Shown here one piece after another: positions 1-10,598 of a DNA stretch of 64,000 nucleotides. Origin of the DNA: Punctularia strigosozonata HHB-11173 SS5. Taxonomy: Eukaryota > Basidiomycota > Agaricomycetes > Corticiales > Punctulariaceae. Position numbers and translations under genes: made by a program. Under the pieces are notes generated by a model, which made no database searches, was not told the DNA's origin, and was given only the letters and a program-made list of their open reading frames with translations. The stretch lies in assembly GCF_000264995.1 (NCBI RefSeq), contig NW_006767442.1, positions 242,662 through 306,661 on the forward strand, written 5' to 3'. Position 1 is the stretch's first letter; every line of letters starts with the position of its first letter.

Positions 1-496
1 CACGTTCTCCATCTTGCGTGCCACGGAGTACAAGATCCCACGAACCCGCTCCAAAGCGGTTTCGTGCTTGGCGACGGGATCCTTACGATCGATAAATTGA
101 TGGGAATATCGCTTCCTCGCGCCTTCCTGGCTTTTCTGAGCGCATGTGAGACGGCGAAGGGGGACAGAAGCCAGCCGGACCAAGCCGTCCACCTCGCGGC
201 GACCATGATCTTTGCTGGATTCAAGAGCGTTATCGCCACACTTTGGTAAGTATAACGCTCGTGAGGCTCTCCAAGTTGCGGTGTTTACTGGTTGTTTGCG
301 TGCCAGGTCGATGGAGGACATCGATGGACCCTTGGTGGCGAAATCGGTATACGAGCAGCTATTCAAGCACGACGTCGACTCCGAATTTCTTGAGCCTGAC
401 GACGTTGCGTACGCATTGGACGAAGCAATACGCCAGCTTCGATCTGTCCATCCAGAGCCCAGTAGGTGGGCACCGTATATACATATGGGCATCTGA
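1..496 (+). CDS. CHAT-domain protease-like protein, 3' end
   Basis: This is the C-terminal part of a gene that begins left of the window. Frame 1 is open from base 1. It shows the two catalytic motifs of the CHAT (caspase HetF associated with TPR) fold: HLACHG with the catalytic His near the left edge, and LSACET with the Cys about 45 residues later. The usual C-terminal CHAT signature follows (AGFKSVIATLW, then SMEDIDGPLVAK). A GT-AG intron at 246-306 splits the Trp codon of that signature. The stop is at 494-496. CHAT enzymes are caspase-clan Cys peptidases, in basidiomycetes often fused behind tetratricopeptide repeats. The N-terminal part is outside the window, so partner domains are unknown. 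The motifs make the family assignment firm; activity and substrate are not shown. Confidence 0.85.
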
Positions 497-688
497 TTCA
501 AGCATGTCATTCGTGAAGAGAGAGAGAAGGAGGTCCTGATAGCACTCTTTACACGGTGGAATCTACTGTCAATTACTATTACCCGCACTCCCAAGAAACA
601 CACATTACAACATGTAAACAAGAGGCCGTAGCTGTAGAGCGACGGCGTGATACAAGCAGATTTTGGGGCCAAGCAAAGCCCCCTTGTT

Positions 689-2595
689 CATCGGCCAACA
701 TACTTGAGTTCGAGGTAGCGCAAGGGCAGGAAAGGCACAAGCGTGAAGAGCTGTGAGCACGAAGCGTGAGCATAAGGTTCAGCAGTAAATCAGACGCAGG
801 CGACCACTCACGATACACAGCAGCCAGCTGACGTCACCACCGAACGGTCCCATGGTTTTTGCGATCGGGCCAACCCACCACACCTGCGCCAAGCCGGTGA
901 TAGCGCCGACGGCACCGCAGCACCCGGAAGCGAACGCGGCGAGACCAATGGGCAGCCGGGACGCGTCGTTGTACGCGGTGAGGTCGTAGTTCTTGAAATT
1001 TGCCTTGCGGAAGACGATGTGCTCCGCGAGGAAGACAGTAGCGTAGATGGAGAGCCAGGCGCCGAGGACGTCCATGAAGGACTCGAGGGAGGTTACGAAG
1101 GACGTGGCGCCGACGATGGAGATCGGGATGTAGATGGCGGTGATGAGCACTGGGTACACAAACTGAGGGAGGTAGGTGAACTTGGGCGAGATGGCGGCGA
1201 AGGAGAAGCCGAAGGAGTAGACGTTGATGATGTTGTTCGCGACGACGGAGAGCACGAGGATGACCATGAGGAACTTGGGCCAGCCGCCTAAGCCTAGCGC
1301 GGCGCCGAGGAGACCACCGAGCTCTTCCGCGTCATACTGTGCCAACCAAGACTCGTGGGCGAGCGCCGCGCACATGACGGCGGCACCGAGAGACATGACG
1401 AATACAAGAGGCTAGGGCAGAAATGAGCGCGCGATCAACGAGAAAGGAAAGATGGTACATACCACGAGGAGGCCGACATATGTCCACAAGAAGACCTGGA
1501 TCGAGGGGGTCTCCTCAGGGAAGTAGACGACGTAGTCTGACGCGAGGGATGCCCAGCCAAGACCAAAGCCCCAGATGGTGGAGGCGAAGGAGAGAACGCC
1601 GGCCGTCTCGGTGATTCCGGTAGCGAATGGAGTGTTGACGTAGTCGTGGGCAGTCATACCGAGCATGATGATGAACACGATGAACACGGGCATCCAGGCG
1701 AATCGGTCGAAGTAGTGGATATACCTATCGACCGTGAATTGTAAATCACGATGTACGATAGTGCGGAACGCGTATGAAGCGACTCACCGGTAGCCGATCA
1801 AGCCCAAGAGCAGGGTGACGACAGCGATAATCACAATTCCGACGGCATGGCTGATATTCAGGTCCGCGACAACACGCAACGTCTGCGCACCGGCGATGCA
1901 GTTGATGGTCGACCAACCAACGCAAGCAATCAAGTTGAGCAGGGCGACAAGTTTCGTGCCCCACCAACCCCACATGTATCTAAAGCAGGTTTTACAACTC
2001 GGGACAGCATGATGTGGAGGATGATATGTACCGAGTGACAATCATCTGGCGGAGGCCGGTTTTCACGCCGAAGATGGAGAAGTACGCAGGGATCGCGGCG
2101 ACGATGATGTTGAAGAAGAAGGTACAAATCAGCGAGTCGCCTGCAATGCAGTCGTGGTAAGCATGGTATTTCGAGGTGAGCTTACACGAACGCACCGAGT
2201 CCCAACCCGAAGATGGCGGGCCCAAGAATGCCCACACCGAAAGTCGGCAGCACCGTGTTGGCACTCAACCATACCTCGGCGGTTTGCCATGCCTTGGCCT
2301 TGTAATCCCTCGCTTCAGGCAGCACACGGCTGGCGCCCTGTGCCTCGATGCCGACCTTGCGCTCGAACGCGAGGATGCGACGACGCCATTCGGGAACGTA
2401 CTCCGGCGCGCCGATACCGGGCTCGATCGTCTCTGCGACGGAGAACCCCTTAGTCTTCTCTGTTGCTCGAATCAGCGAAATGGTGCATATATGCGACGGC
2501 AAAGTGATACACATACCAGGAAGTCCAGCCTCGACGTCCTGGCTGTGCGAGGACTCCGACGGCTCGATATGCTTCTCGGTTGTCGTCGACACCAT
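689..2595 (-). CDS. NCS1-family purine/cytosine permease (Fcy2-like)
   Basis: Plasma-membrane symporter of the nucleobase-cation-symport-1 family, predicted to import cytosine and purines. The ATG at 2593-2595 opens a hydrophilic N-terminal tail of roughly 90 residues, interrupted by an intron near 2460-2515. The NCS1 signature WLSANTVLPTFG at the first helix and about 12 membrane segments in several exons follow, for example YMWGWWGTKLVALLN, GIVIIAVVTLLLGLIGYR and SFASTIWGFGLGWASLASDY. The last intron starts with GTGAGT near 805 and ends near 734. The final exon encodes FTLVPFLPLRYLELKYVGR, the typical C-terminus of fungal Fcy2 proteins, with the stop at 689-691. Total length of about 500 residues fits the family. 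It is transcribed divergently from the cytosine deaminase at 3462-4857, which supports cytosine as a substrate. Individual inner exon edges are approximate. Confidence 0.85.
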
Positions 2596-3461
2596 TGCGG
2601 ATGCACCGGTCTTTATGTTAAGGGCTTGATTGATAAGGCCGTCAGGGAGAGGCTGCCTGCGTTATGCAGGTAGATTTATCCTCTGTGAGGTGCTGGGGGG
2701 GGATCCCAGTCGCAAGTCGGGGATAGCTGGGTAGCTCGGTGTGCCAGTGGACGGAGGGTCGAGGAACGCGACGCGCTGTGAGGAGGAGATTTTATTCGGG
2801 GCTCGAGGTTGCATATGGTCTGGCTGGGAACGGCCGTGATGGCGTCAAGTGTGGCTACCCCGATAAGGGCATCTTCGCACGTCGCACCATTTACCCGCGT
2901 GCGCCCCTCCTCTTCCGGCGCACAGAACGCCGACCAACATCTTCCGTTGGTGATCGTGTATATATGCACCTGGAGCAGGGCACTACACGCCATGTTGGTC
3001 CTGCTAGTGTGAGATGAAGCGCCTTGAAATCAACTCGAATGAAAGAACGATGCAGAAAGCGGAGTCGTACGTAAAAACCGAACGGCCTGAATCAAGGCAC
3101 TAGCTTGGGCCCGGTGGATAACCTTTCGGCCCCGGCCCTCGCAGATAACGGCTTGAACGAGTGCAGGCCCCCACTCTCCGTTCAACTCCAGGCGGTATCC
3201 CGATATCATGTACAGGGCGCGTATCTCTGATGCCCTCGTGGTCCCCACATCATCCATGTACTTCCGACAACCTTCCCTCTCACATCCTCCACAACCGAGC
3301 CACACTTACTTACCCCTGATGTGACCTGAAAAAAAATGGACGCAAACCCCTTGGCAGGTGCGATCGAGATTGCTCGATTCGGGCCTTGCCTCGTGCCGAA
3401 CACTCCCATGCGATAATCCTTCACCGGACACACGACCGTGCAGGATCTTTACAGAGCAGCG
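2596..3461. promoter_or_regulatory. Divergent intergenic region between permease and cytosine deaminase
   Basis: 866 bases separate the two start codons, so this interval must hold both promoters and both 5' leaders. A TATATA-containing stretch lies near 2957-2966. A G-run occurs at about 2694-2702. No open frame here resembles a known family. No binding site can be named from the sequence alone. Confidence 0.5.
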
Positions 3462-4857
3462 ATGTTCACCCATCAGCAGGACCTCGAACATCTGCAACTC
3501 GCACTCGAGCAGGCGCGCAAGTCCGAGAGCGAGGGAGGCATCCCAATAGGGTGAGCGCCCACGTTTCATTATCGCAAACGAGTTGTCGTCTCCCATCTCC
3601 GTCTCCGTCTCCGTCGCCATACTACTATCGAGCTCTCCACAGCGCAGCATGCTTTCTGACGTTTGCGTTTCCTTATCCACTGGAATACGACTTTCACATG
3701 CCGTTTGCAAGCCGTTCTGCTAGTGCCAGCTAGCCGTTCTGAACTCGGAAGTACAGGCAGGCTGTGTTCAGTGCCATTCCATCCCACCTTGCTTCGCTCC
3801 AGAAATATGGAGACTGCCACGTGCAAGGTGCTGCTCCCGCATGGACGCGCCTCATTTCCGTGACAGGTGCACCTCCACTTCGCAGCTCTTCGCGGCGGAA
3901 GTTCAGTGCGCGGTCGATGCGCGGTCTCGATGATCTCGAGTGCCGAGCGGGGCGGGATAGCTGACGATTGCCTTCACTTGTCCACATGCCCGGCGCTTTG
4001 CAGCTTCCGTGCGCCCATCCTGCCGCCGCGGCCTGGATACAGCGCTCTTTCCATGACACAGGGGTTGCGATGATCCCCTGGGATTGTTCTGGGGCTAGTT
4101 CTCAGGACTCTTATGTACTATTCCGTCTGCTTTCAATCTCCCGCTTTTCCACCCAAAGGTTGTTTGACGATCTATCTGACCTCGTCTCAGCGCCGCCCTC
4201 GTGCACAAGTCCGGCAAAGTCCTGAGCGTCGGACATAACTGTCGCGTCCAGAAGGCGTCGATGACTCTCCATGCGGAGATGTACGTTCATTGCTCTCTCC
4301 TTCGATGCAGTCTGGATGTCACTTACCAAAAAATCCGATCAGGAACGCGCTGGAAAACCTGGGCCGGCCCGATCCATCACAAGGCGGCGTGCGCATCTTA
4401 CGCGAGTGTACCATGTACACGACGTGAGTGTTTCACATTCGCCTGGGCGCACGTCCCATGCTTCAAACCTGCGGGAAGTTCCGATGCACGACGGCCTTCC
4501 ACCTGCTTGCTTTTGCAAATGTGCTTACGGCGGCGTACCGCCTCCACCGTAGGCTCTCGCCCTGTATCATGTGCTCAGCCACCTGCTCGCTCTATCAAAT
4601 TCCACGTGTTGTACTGGGAGAGAACGACTCTTTCGTTGGTGGCGAGACGTTCCTGAAGGAGCGTGGCGTTGAGGTAAGCTGCGTTGCCCCTCAGTCTATC
4701 TTTCGCTGATGTTCTCCTCGATTCCGGGATTCAGGTCATCAACCTCCAGTCCGAGGAGTGCAAGGAGATGATGCAGAACTGGATCGAAGGCAAGGGTAAG
4801 ACGATCTGGTGGGAGGATATCGGATTAGACGAGAGCGAAAAACCCGGTCGTGCCTAA
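3462..4857 (+). CDS. FCY1: Cytosine deaminase, Fcy1 type
   Basis: Zinc-dependent deaminase converting cytosine to uracil in pyrimidine salvage; in fungi the same reaction activates 5-fluorocytosine. Five exons join in frame: 3462-3550, 4191-4280, 4343-4423, 4553-4673 and 4735-4857, together 504 nt, giving 167 residues, close to the yeast enzyme. The GIPIGAAL loop is at residues 26-33, the zinc/catalytic motif HAE at 57-59, and LSPCIMC with the two Cys ligands at 91 and 94. All key residues are present, and the C-terminus ends in the conserved WWEDIG. The ATG at 3462 gives an N-terminal helix like that of Fcy1. The first intron (3551-4190) is 640 nt, far longer than the others. The neighbouring divergent permease probably supplies the substrate. 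Confidence 0.92.
3551..4190 (+). other. Unusually long intron 1 of the cytosine deaminase gene
   Basis: The donor GTGAGC follows the ATAGG of the GIPIG loop and the acceptor CTCAG precedes CGCCGCCCTC. Joining them restores the codon for Gly in the conserved loop, so the splice is well supported. At 640 nt it is about ten times the common intron size in this window. I see no coding similarity, no inverted repeats and no tandem repeats inside it. Confidence 0.75.
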
Positions 4858-5244
4858 TGTGGAGCTCTCTTGACGAACCGGAAGCAACAAAACTACTCGT
4901 AAGAGTGGGAGTTGACGCTGCAATACAACCATTGACCATTTCATGCACTGACCGACGTCGGAAAGGCAGCTGCACTCAAGCCATGACGAATGTCTTGAAG
5001 AGGGTGCGGGAGACGGGATGTCGGGATCTTCAATATCAACACCCTCAGGTTGCTGCGCCGGCATATATTTGAGTGCGCGCGTTTCCGATATCTCAATACA
5101 TTCCGAGTCTGTCCTGTCCCATGCACGGCGCCTATCCAGTGATAGGAACAGCTATAAGACTCAATGGCCATAGCCGAACGTACACGCTACCTCAAGTCTT
5201 CATCATCTTCCCATCCTGGGCTCCTACCTCCCAAGATCCTCCCC
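4858..5244 (+). promoter_or_regulatory. Intergenic region with TATA-like element at 5153-5158
   Basis: This stretch follows the deaminase stop and leads to the small membrane protein gene. TATAAG at 5153-5158 lies only 6 bases before an upstream in-frame ATG (5164) but about 87 bases before the ATG at 5245. That spacing matches other genes in the window and favours the later start. Nothing else recognisable is present. Confidence 0.4.
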
Positions 5245-5778
5245 ATGTCATACATCCCCATCCCGGTGTCGTACCTTTACGCCTCGTTGGGCGCCTCCGT
5301 AGTTATCGCCGGTCTATGGGGTTCAAGCTGGCCGCATTGGTACTTTCACCTCGACGCGTTCCTTATCGCCTTCTCCGCCTTCAACTCCTTATGCTCGATT
5401 ATGATCGTGCATCATATCGTCACCCTCCTCTGGTCTCACCATCGAGGACAGTGCATCTCGCCCAACCAGGAACATCGCGCCCAATGTGGGCGTTCCGCGT
5501 TCGCGCTTCATATCGCCAACATCACGTTCTTCCGTGTCATGCTGCTGCTCTTCGGGGTGGCAGTAATTCTTTCCGTCGTCAGGCTGATCCTGTACGCTTG
5601 GTGGAGGGGCAGTCTCCCGCTCGTTGCCTGCGGGGCTATCGAGACCGTGGTTATCTACGGGATCTTGGGGAAGATGAAGGAAACGCAGAGGCTGCGGGGT
5701 TCGTACGGGAAGAGCACGGCCCGCTGGCTTCTGTGCGGCCAGCGCCGCCCGGATACGGTGCCATCCCTTGAGTCGTAA
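5245..5778 (+). CDS. Small four-helix membrane protein, function unknown
   Basis: An intronless frame of 177 residues from the ATG at 5245; the frame is also open back to an ATG at 5164, adding 27 Ser/Pro-rich residues. Four hydrophobic segments are visible: VSYLYASLGASVVIAGLW; the stretch around DAFLIAFSAFNSLCSIMIV; the long stretch around VMLLLFGVAVILSVVRLIL; and LPLVACGAIETVVIYGIL. Between helices 2 and 3 lies a His/Cys-containing loop. The C-terminal tail is basic and short. The four-helix layout resembles MARVEL-type proteins of basidiomycetes, but I do not recognise a specific family. The later start is preferred because a TATA-like element lies just upstream of the first ATG. Confidence 0.55.
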   Translation: MSYIPIPVSYLYASLGASVVIAGLWGSSWPHWYFHLDAFLIAFSAFNSLCSIMIVHHIVTLLWSHHRGQCISPNQEHRAQCGRSAFALHIANITFFRVMLLLFGVAVILSVVRLILYAWWRGSLPLVACGAIETVVIYGILGKMKETQRLRGSYGKSTARWLLCGQRRPDTVPSLES

Positions 5779-7276
5779 ACATATGCTGTAAGTTGGTTCG
5801 CTTTCGCGGCCAGTGAACATACGCGTCATCTCGACGCAAAAGCTGTTCATAGGACGAGATTTCCGCCTAGTTTCATGGACTACAGCGATTCGGACTTGAT
5901 ACATAGCACCAATTCGTATCCGGGTTTATGTTGCCGACACATATAAGCTGAGATTGTATACGCTGATGCATCGCCGAGATCGAGAGACCGATATAACTCG
6001 ATCGTTGCTTGGGCACAATCTAAGTGTTGACTTGGTGTTGACTACCTCAGCCATGGTAGTTTGCATAGCATGGTCTTAATGGTGATTGTTGTCCGAAACC
6101 GGTGTCGATGATACAGCCGTTTCCGAAAAGATTGAGCGCAGCGGAAAAACGAGCCGCGCGTTGTGAACGACCCTACAATCGGGTTTGCCGCCAGCACATT
6201 GTGTTCGACAACCGTAACGATGATGCGCCCCAGGACCGCATGGAAACGATGAGTATACGTGTCCGGAGCTCAAAGGAGGATTCGTAGGTGTACTCAGGAT
6301 GGTATCCAAAAGGATTTACTGCAGGGTCGAAGGAGTAGCAGGTAAAGATAATGTCAGGGAACATAGACCATGACTGTCGATGTTCCTTCAGGCAAACCGG
6401 GACACAGTGCAACCCCTCATGCTCCGGGAGTCTACGGATGATTTCGACAACGAGAAGGTGCCGGAAAGCTTGGGAGCTCGTCATTGAGAGCGTTGGCAAA
6501 GACCCCTATATTAGGGTTATTGCCAACGGCGGCGTGGCGCACTGAGGGCAGCATCGTAAGCATACTGTGTTAAATTGTGGTGTAATCTGCCGTGAAAGAG
6601 AGAATAGGCGAGTAGAAGTTGACAGAACGGGCGAAAGAGGATTCACCGGGAGGACCAAATTGAGGCGACTCAGAGGCTCTCTAAAGAACCTTGCACATCG
6701 GATTCCGAACCCCAAAACTGGTACCCTTCAGCTCTCCTATGCCCGGGTGCTCCTTGGACAACAACAGTAATGCGCTTCCGTCGAGATACACGAGTCGACG
6801 AACGTCCTGGACTCGCCGGCGTTGCCGTGACCCTATTTTAGGGCGAGTCCACGACGCGTCTCGTTTTTCGTGCCGCGCTCAACCTTTTCGGAAACGGCTG
6901 TAGGGACCCTTGCTTTCACCAAGTTAGACGTGACGTCGAAGACAACAGCGTGTGCTTCGCCCGGCACGGCGCTCCTATAGCTACCCTTGCCTTCCTTGTT
7001 CACATCATTGCCTCCCGCTGCGCGGTCTGGTTTAGTCGGATTACGCATGCCCAGGCCTTTTTGATGAAGTCTCAGCCCGCTCAATGTCTTGCGCGAAAGA
7101 AGTCCGGGGTGACAATACCCTCGTGTGAAGACAGCCTTTACGTCCGCTTCGAGCGGTTGTTGTTGTTGATGGGCTCATGGCCCATGCCGAGCTAGACAAC
7201 CGAGCGCGGCGAATTATATGCGACGGTCTCCCAATGCTCTCACCACTTTCGAAGGTCATCCTAGTTGTCTCTGTCG
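5779..7276. other. 1.5-kb stretch without a recognised gene
   Basis: Short open frames exist on both strands, the longest about 108 codons (minus 6173-6499 and minus 7041-7367), but none carries a recognisable motif or sensible splice sites. A minus-strand frame at 6833-7084 reads as fairly protein-like, with no family recognised. The stretch ends at the promoter of the aspartic protease. No repeats or transposon ends were seen. Confidence 0.4.
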
Positions 7277-9203
7277 ATGCTCGTTCTGCCCCTCTGCCTA
7301 CTGCTGGTGGTTGTTGACGCGCATCGGCTATCCTTGACGGGTCACAGACGCGACCCAGCACGAGCATGGACCAATAGACTCGGTCGCAGAGCGGCCCTAG
7401 TTGGCGTCTCCGACCTTAACGACAAGTCGGACGTCGAGTATACCACGAAATTGACCTTGGGAGGGAACGAATATAATGTGGTGGTGGATACGGGAAGGTA
7501 CGAACTCCGTGGCAGCCCGGAGAGAGTCAAGGCTCACTGGTACTTCATTCAGTTCTGACTTATGGGTTTCCGGTGATGTGAAGAAGGTACCTCTTAGTGA
7601 CGCTGCTTCAAGCTGGTTTGGCTGACGCCATCTCCGTGGCAAAGGCAAGTGATACCGGGAAAGGTACAACAGTCACATATGCCGTCGGCGAAGTGCAAGG
7701 TTTGTTTGCTTGCACTGTATCGGAGTTTACCTGCTCAAGATGAGAATCAGGACCTATCAGGCTCGCTGACATGGAGTTAGCTGGCTACACCACGGTACAG
7801 CAGGCTTTCAGTACGTCATGTGCCCTACGCCTCGCAACTCGCGAACTCATCCGGTGTTAGTCCAGGTATCAACGAAATCACGCCCAAAGGGGACGGGTCT
7901 CCTAGGTCTTGGACCTAATGTCGGGTCAAACATCTTCTACGCTCTGGGCGGGGCTTCCGGCGTCGCGCCTATGGATCGAATATTCATGCAGAACACCTCC
8001 ACACCAACCTATACCACGATCATGCTTGGTAGATCTCACGGCTCGTCTGATACAATGCCAGGAGAATTCACCATCGGCGAGACCGTCTCAGGATGGGATG
8101 CCATCCATTCGCAACCGATGTTGCCCGTCACGATCGTTGACCAGGCCTCGAGCGCAGGCTATCAACACTGGCAGACCACGCTCGATGGGATCGTCGGGCC
8201 CGGAGGTTCCTTGATTACGCTCAATCGCTCCTTGACGGCGGCGTTTGACACAGGATTCACACTATCCCCTGTTCCCGAGTAAGTTCGCATTCACCTACTT
8301 GTGATGAGCGTGACCTGATTGTACCGACTCAGCTATGTTGCGGAGCAAATATACTCCAATGTTTCACAAGCGAAGCTCGAAACCGTCCATCCATATGGCG
8401 AAGTGTGGACTTTGCCGTGCGACGTCGAGCTGAACATGACGATGCAGTTTGGGAGTGTCCATATACCCATTCACCCCTTAGATACCAACTTCGATGCAGG
8501 CCTTAAACATAAATGCATTGGTGCCGTGAGTTTTCTCTTCACAAGATTGTCATGCCATGGAGCTAATCCTCGATGATTATCAGTTTCAGCCCATCACCGG
8601 GAACGCAACTGCCGACACCGGTAACTGGGATATGATTCTCGGGATGTCTTTCCGTACGTGATCGTGTTCGTGTGCAAGCTGCTATGATATAACGGTTCTT
8701 TTGCAGTTCGCAATGTGTACCTGCTGATCAACTACGGCAACTTCATTCCTTGCTCCACATCTCCCTGTCTTACTCGCGACGACCCCTACGTGCAGCTCAT
8801 GGCCACAACAACAAATCCGAGCGTCGTGCACGACGACTTCGCCCGCGCGCGACTACACTCTCATTCTCTACCGTTACCGATCTGGGCCATCGTCGTCGTT
8901 GCCATCGGGGTCGCCTGCCTGATAGCTGGAGCCATCGTCGTCGCCAGGGTCATCCACCGACGGAAGAAACAACGAACGATGGCTATGATCCAGCTTGCTC
9001 CCAGCGACAGCAAGTCGCGAGGTGCCTACAGTGCCGTTGACGGGGAGATTGATGGCGAGATAGACGGACGTCCCCGCCGGCCGGAGACTGGACACTTGCG
9101 ATCTGCCAGTCTAGGCTTCGACATTTTGGGCGGAGAAACCCTTTCTTCGCGTTATTCACGCTATCCTTCATGGTCAGGGGCCGACACAACATTGAGAGCG
9201 TGA
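7277..9203 (+). CDS. Pepsin-like aspartic protease with C-terminal membrane anchor
   Basis: A1-family endopeptidase, active at acid pH in known members. The ATG at 7277 gives a signal peptide (MLVLPLCLLLVVVDA). The first catalytic Asp is in VVVDTG, with an intron inside the motif that restores DTGSSDLWVSG. The middle shows GLLGLGPNVGSNIF, and the second active site reads AAFDTGFTLSP. Introns occur at about 7498-7555, near 7700 and 7750, at about 8280-8335, near 8520-8583 and near 8655-8706. After the protease domain comes a strong transmembrane helix (IWAIVVVAIGVACLIAGAIV), then a basic RRKKQR stop-transfer and an acidic tail with the repeat DGEIDGEIDG. This predicts a type I surface-anchored protease. 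The DTG in the second lobe, more often DSG or DTG in the family, is intact. Inner exon borders are approximate. Confidence 0.85.
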
Positions 9204-9359
9204 ACGATTTGCATTGCGATTGCGACGATCTAATGATACATATGAAGAGTGTGCTTGCGTCTATCTGTCTAATCTAGGGTCTTAGGGATGCAGGTTGTGT
9301 ATAACAATACAATATGTCAGGACGTTGCTTGCATTGTGAATTGCATGCGCATGCACGAT

Positions 9360-10367
9360 TCATTGCCGCTTGGGAAGGCTGTCAATGACCTGCATCTCCT
9401 CTAAGCTGACAGTGGCTTTCCAGAAGCCCATGATTGACTCGTCCTCATCGATATATCTGGAAACAAGGAGGTCAGCACAAGATTAACAGAAGGTCATGGT
9501 CGAATGAACGCACCTGAGTAGGGTCTCCGCTTCGACCGGCTCCGGCGCGGATGAACTCTGCTCTGCACAGAGCCCGAGGTATGCGGCCACGATCGACATA
9601 GCGTCGCCCGGCCTCAAGCCAGACGTGGAGATGAGCACAGCAGTGGTGGATTGGTCCTGTTTCTGGCAATCCTTGAGCTTATCGGGATTCGTGATATCAT
9701 GAACCCGGTGGCCCAAGGCATCGACAACCCAGCTTCGCGCAGCGACGAGCTGTTCCGTCGAGAGAAGGTCGGCGGGTTTAGAGATGCAGCGAGAGGGAAC
9801 GGTGAGACGAAGCCGGTGCGTGCCGTCTTCGTCGGTTGAATGCTCGACGTTCGGCTCCGAGCGTTGCGAAGCGCGGCCGGGGCGACCTCGTTCCGGGGAG
9901 ACATTGATGACGTGCGTGAAGCGCGGGATGGCTTGAGTGTTGCGGGATCCCTCCTCGGCACCTCCGGCGAAGGCGACGTAGAGGCCGTCAACAAGGCGCT
10001 GAGCGCAACTGCCAACGTCAACGATCTTCTCTACGACCGGCTCTTCGACAGGGACGGGGGCGGCAGCGGCAGCCTCTCCGGCTTCAGCGGCGTCATCATC
10101 GTCGAAGAGGATGACGCGCTTCTTCTGGCCGTTGCGGCGGCGGGGAAGGCGACCGCGCTCGGGGCCAATGGCACCCTTGGCGGCAACGACGATGGCGGGC
10201 GCATTGGCCGTGAAGTGGGTATCGATGGTGAGCTTGAAAGGAATGCGCTCGCGCAGAGGTCTTGGGGTTCCTACTTGGAGATGGGAGGGTGGGACGGTCA
10301 AGCTGGGTGGCGGCGCAGGCAGGGTGGCGAGCATGGCGACAGGGATAGGTGCAAGCACGGAGAGCAT
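9360..10367 (-). CDS. Dual-specificity-phosphatase-like protein with degenerate active site
   Basis: Two exons: the first from the ATG at 10365-10367 to an AG|GTGCGT donor near 9514, the second ending in DSLPKRQ with the stop at 9360-9362. The N-terminal 115 residues are Pro/Ala-rich with a basic patch (RLPRRRNGQKKR, about 73-84) and an acidic run FDDDD. From about residue 118 a phosphatase-like core follows: RLVDGLYVAFAGGA, then FTHVINVSPE at 150-159, then the P-loop position STSGLRPGDAMSIV at about 247-260. A working DSP has H-C-x5-R there; this protein has Ser/Thr in place of Cys and no properly spaced Arg. I infer a non-catalytic or altered member of a fungal DSP-like family. The phosphate-binding role is not shown. 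The 3' end converges with the aspartic protease gene. Confidence 0.65.
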
Positions 10368-10588
10368 GTTGGACAGCAGAGAGAGCGGGTGATTAGAGAT
10401 TGGTGAGAGGATGCGGCGCTCCAGGCGTGTATGACAGTGATAAGATCTTGGTCGATGAGGGTTTCGACGGTGGTGTGAGTTCGATTGTCGTGCACGTAGA
10501 AGACCTTCGCTTTTTCGTGAGTGGATGGGTCTGGGTGCGAGATCGGAGTGAAAGGTGCGTTGTGGATGTCAAGGCGGAGGGTACCTTG

Positions 10589-10598
10589 TATTTATAAA
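10589..10598 (-). promoter_or_regulatory. TATA-like element for the phosphatase-like gene
   Basis: On the minus strand this reads TTTATAAATA. It lies about 220 bases before the start codon at 10367, so the leader would be long. It is a candidate only. Confidence 0.35.
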
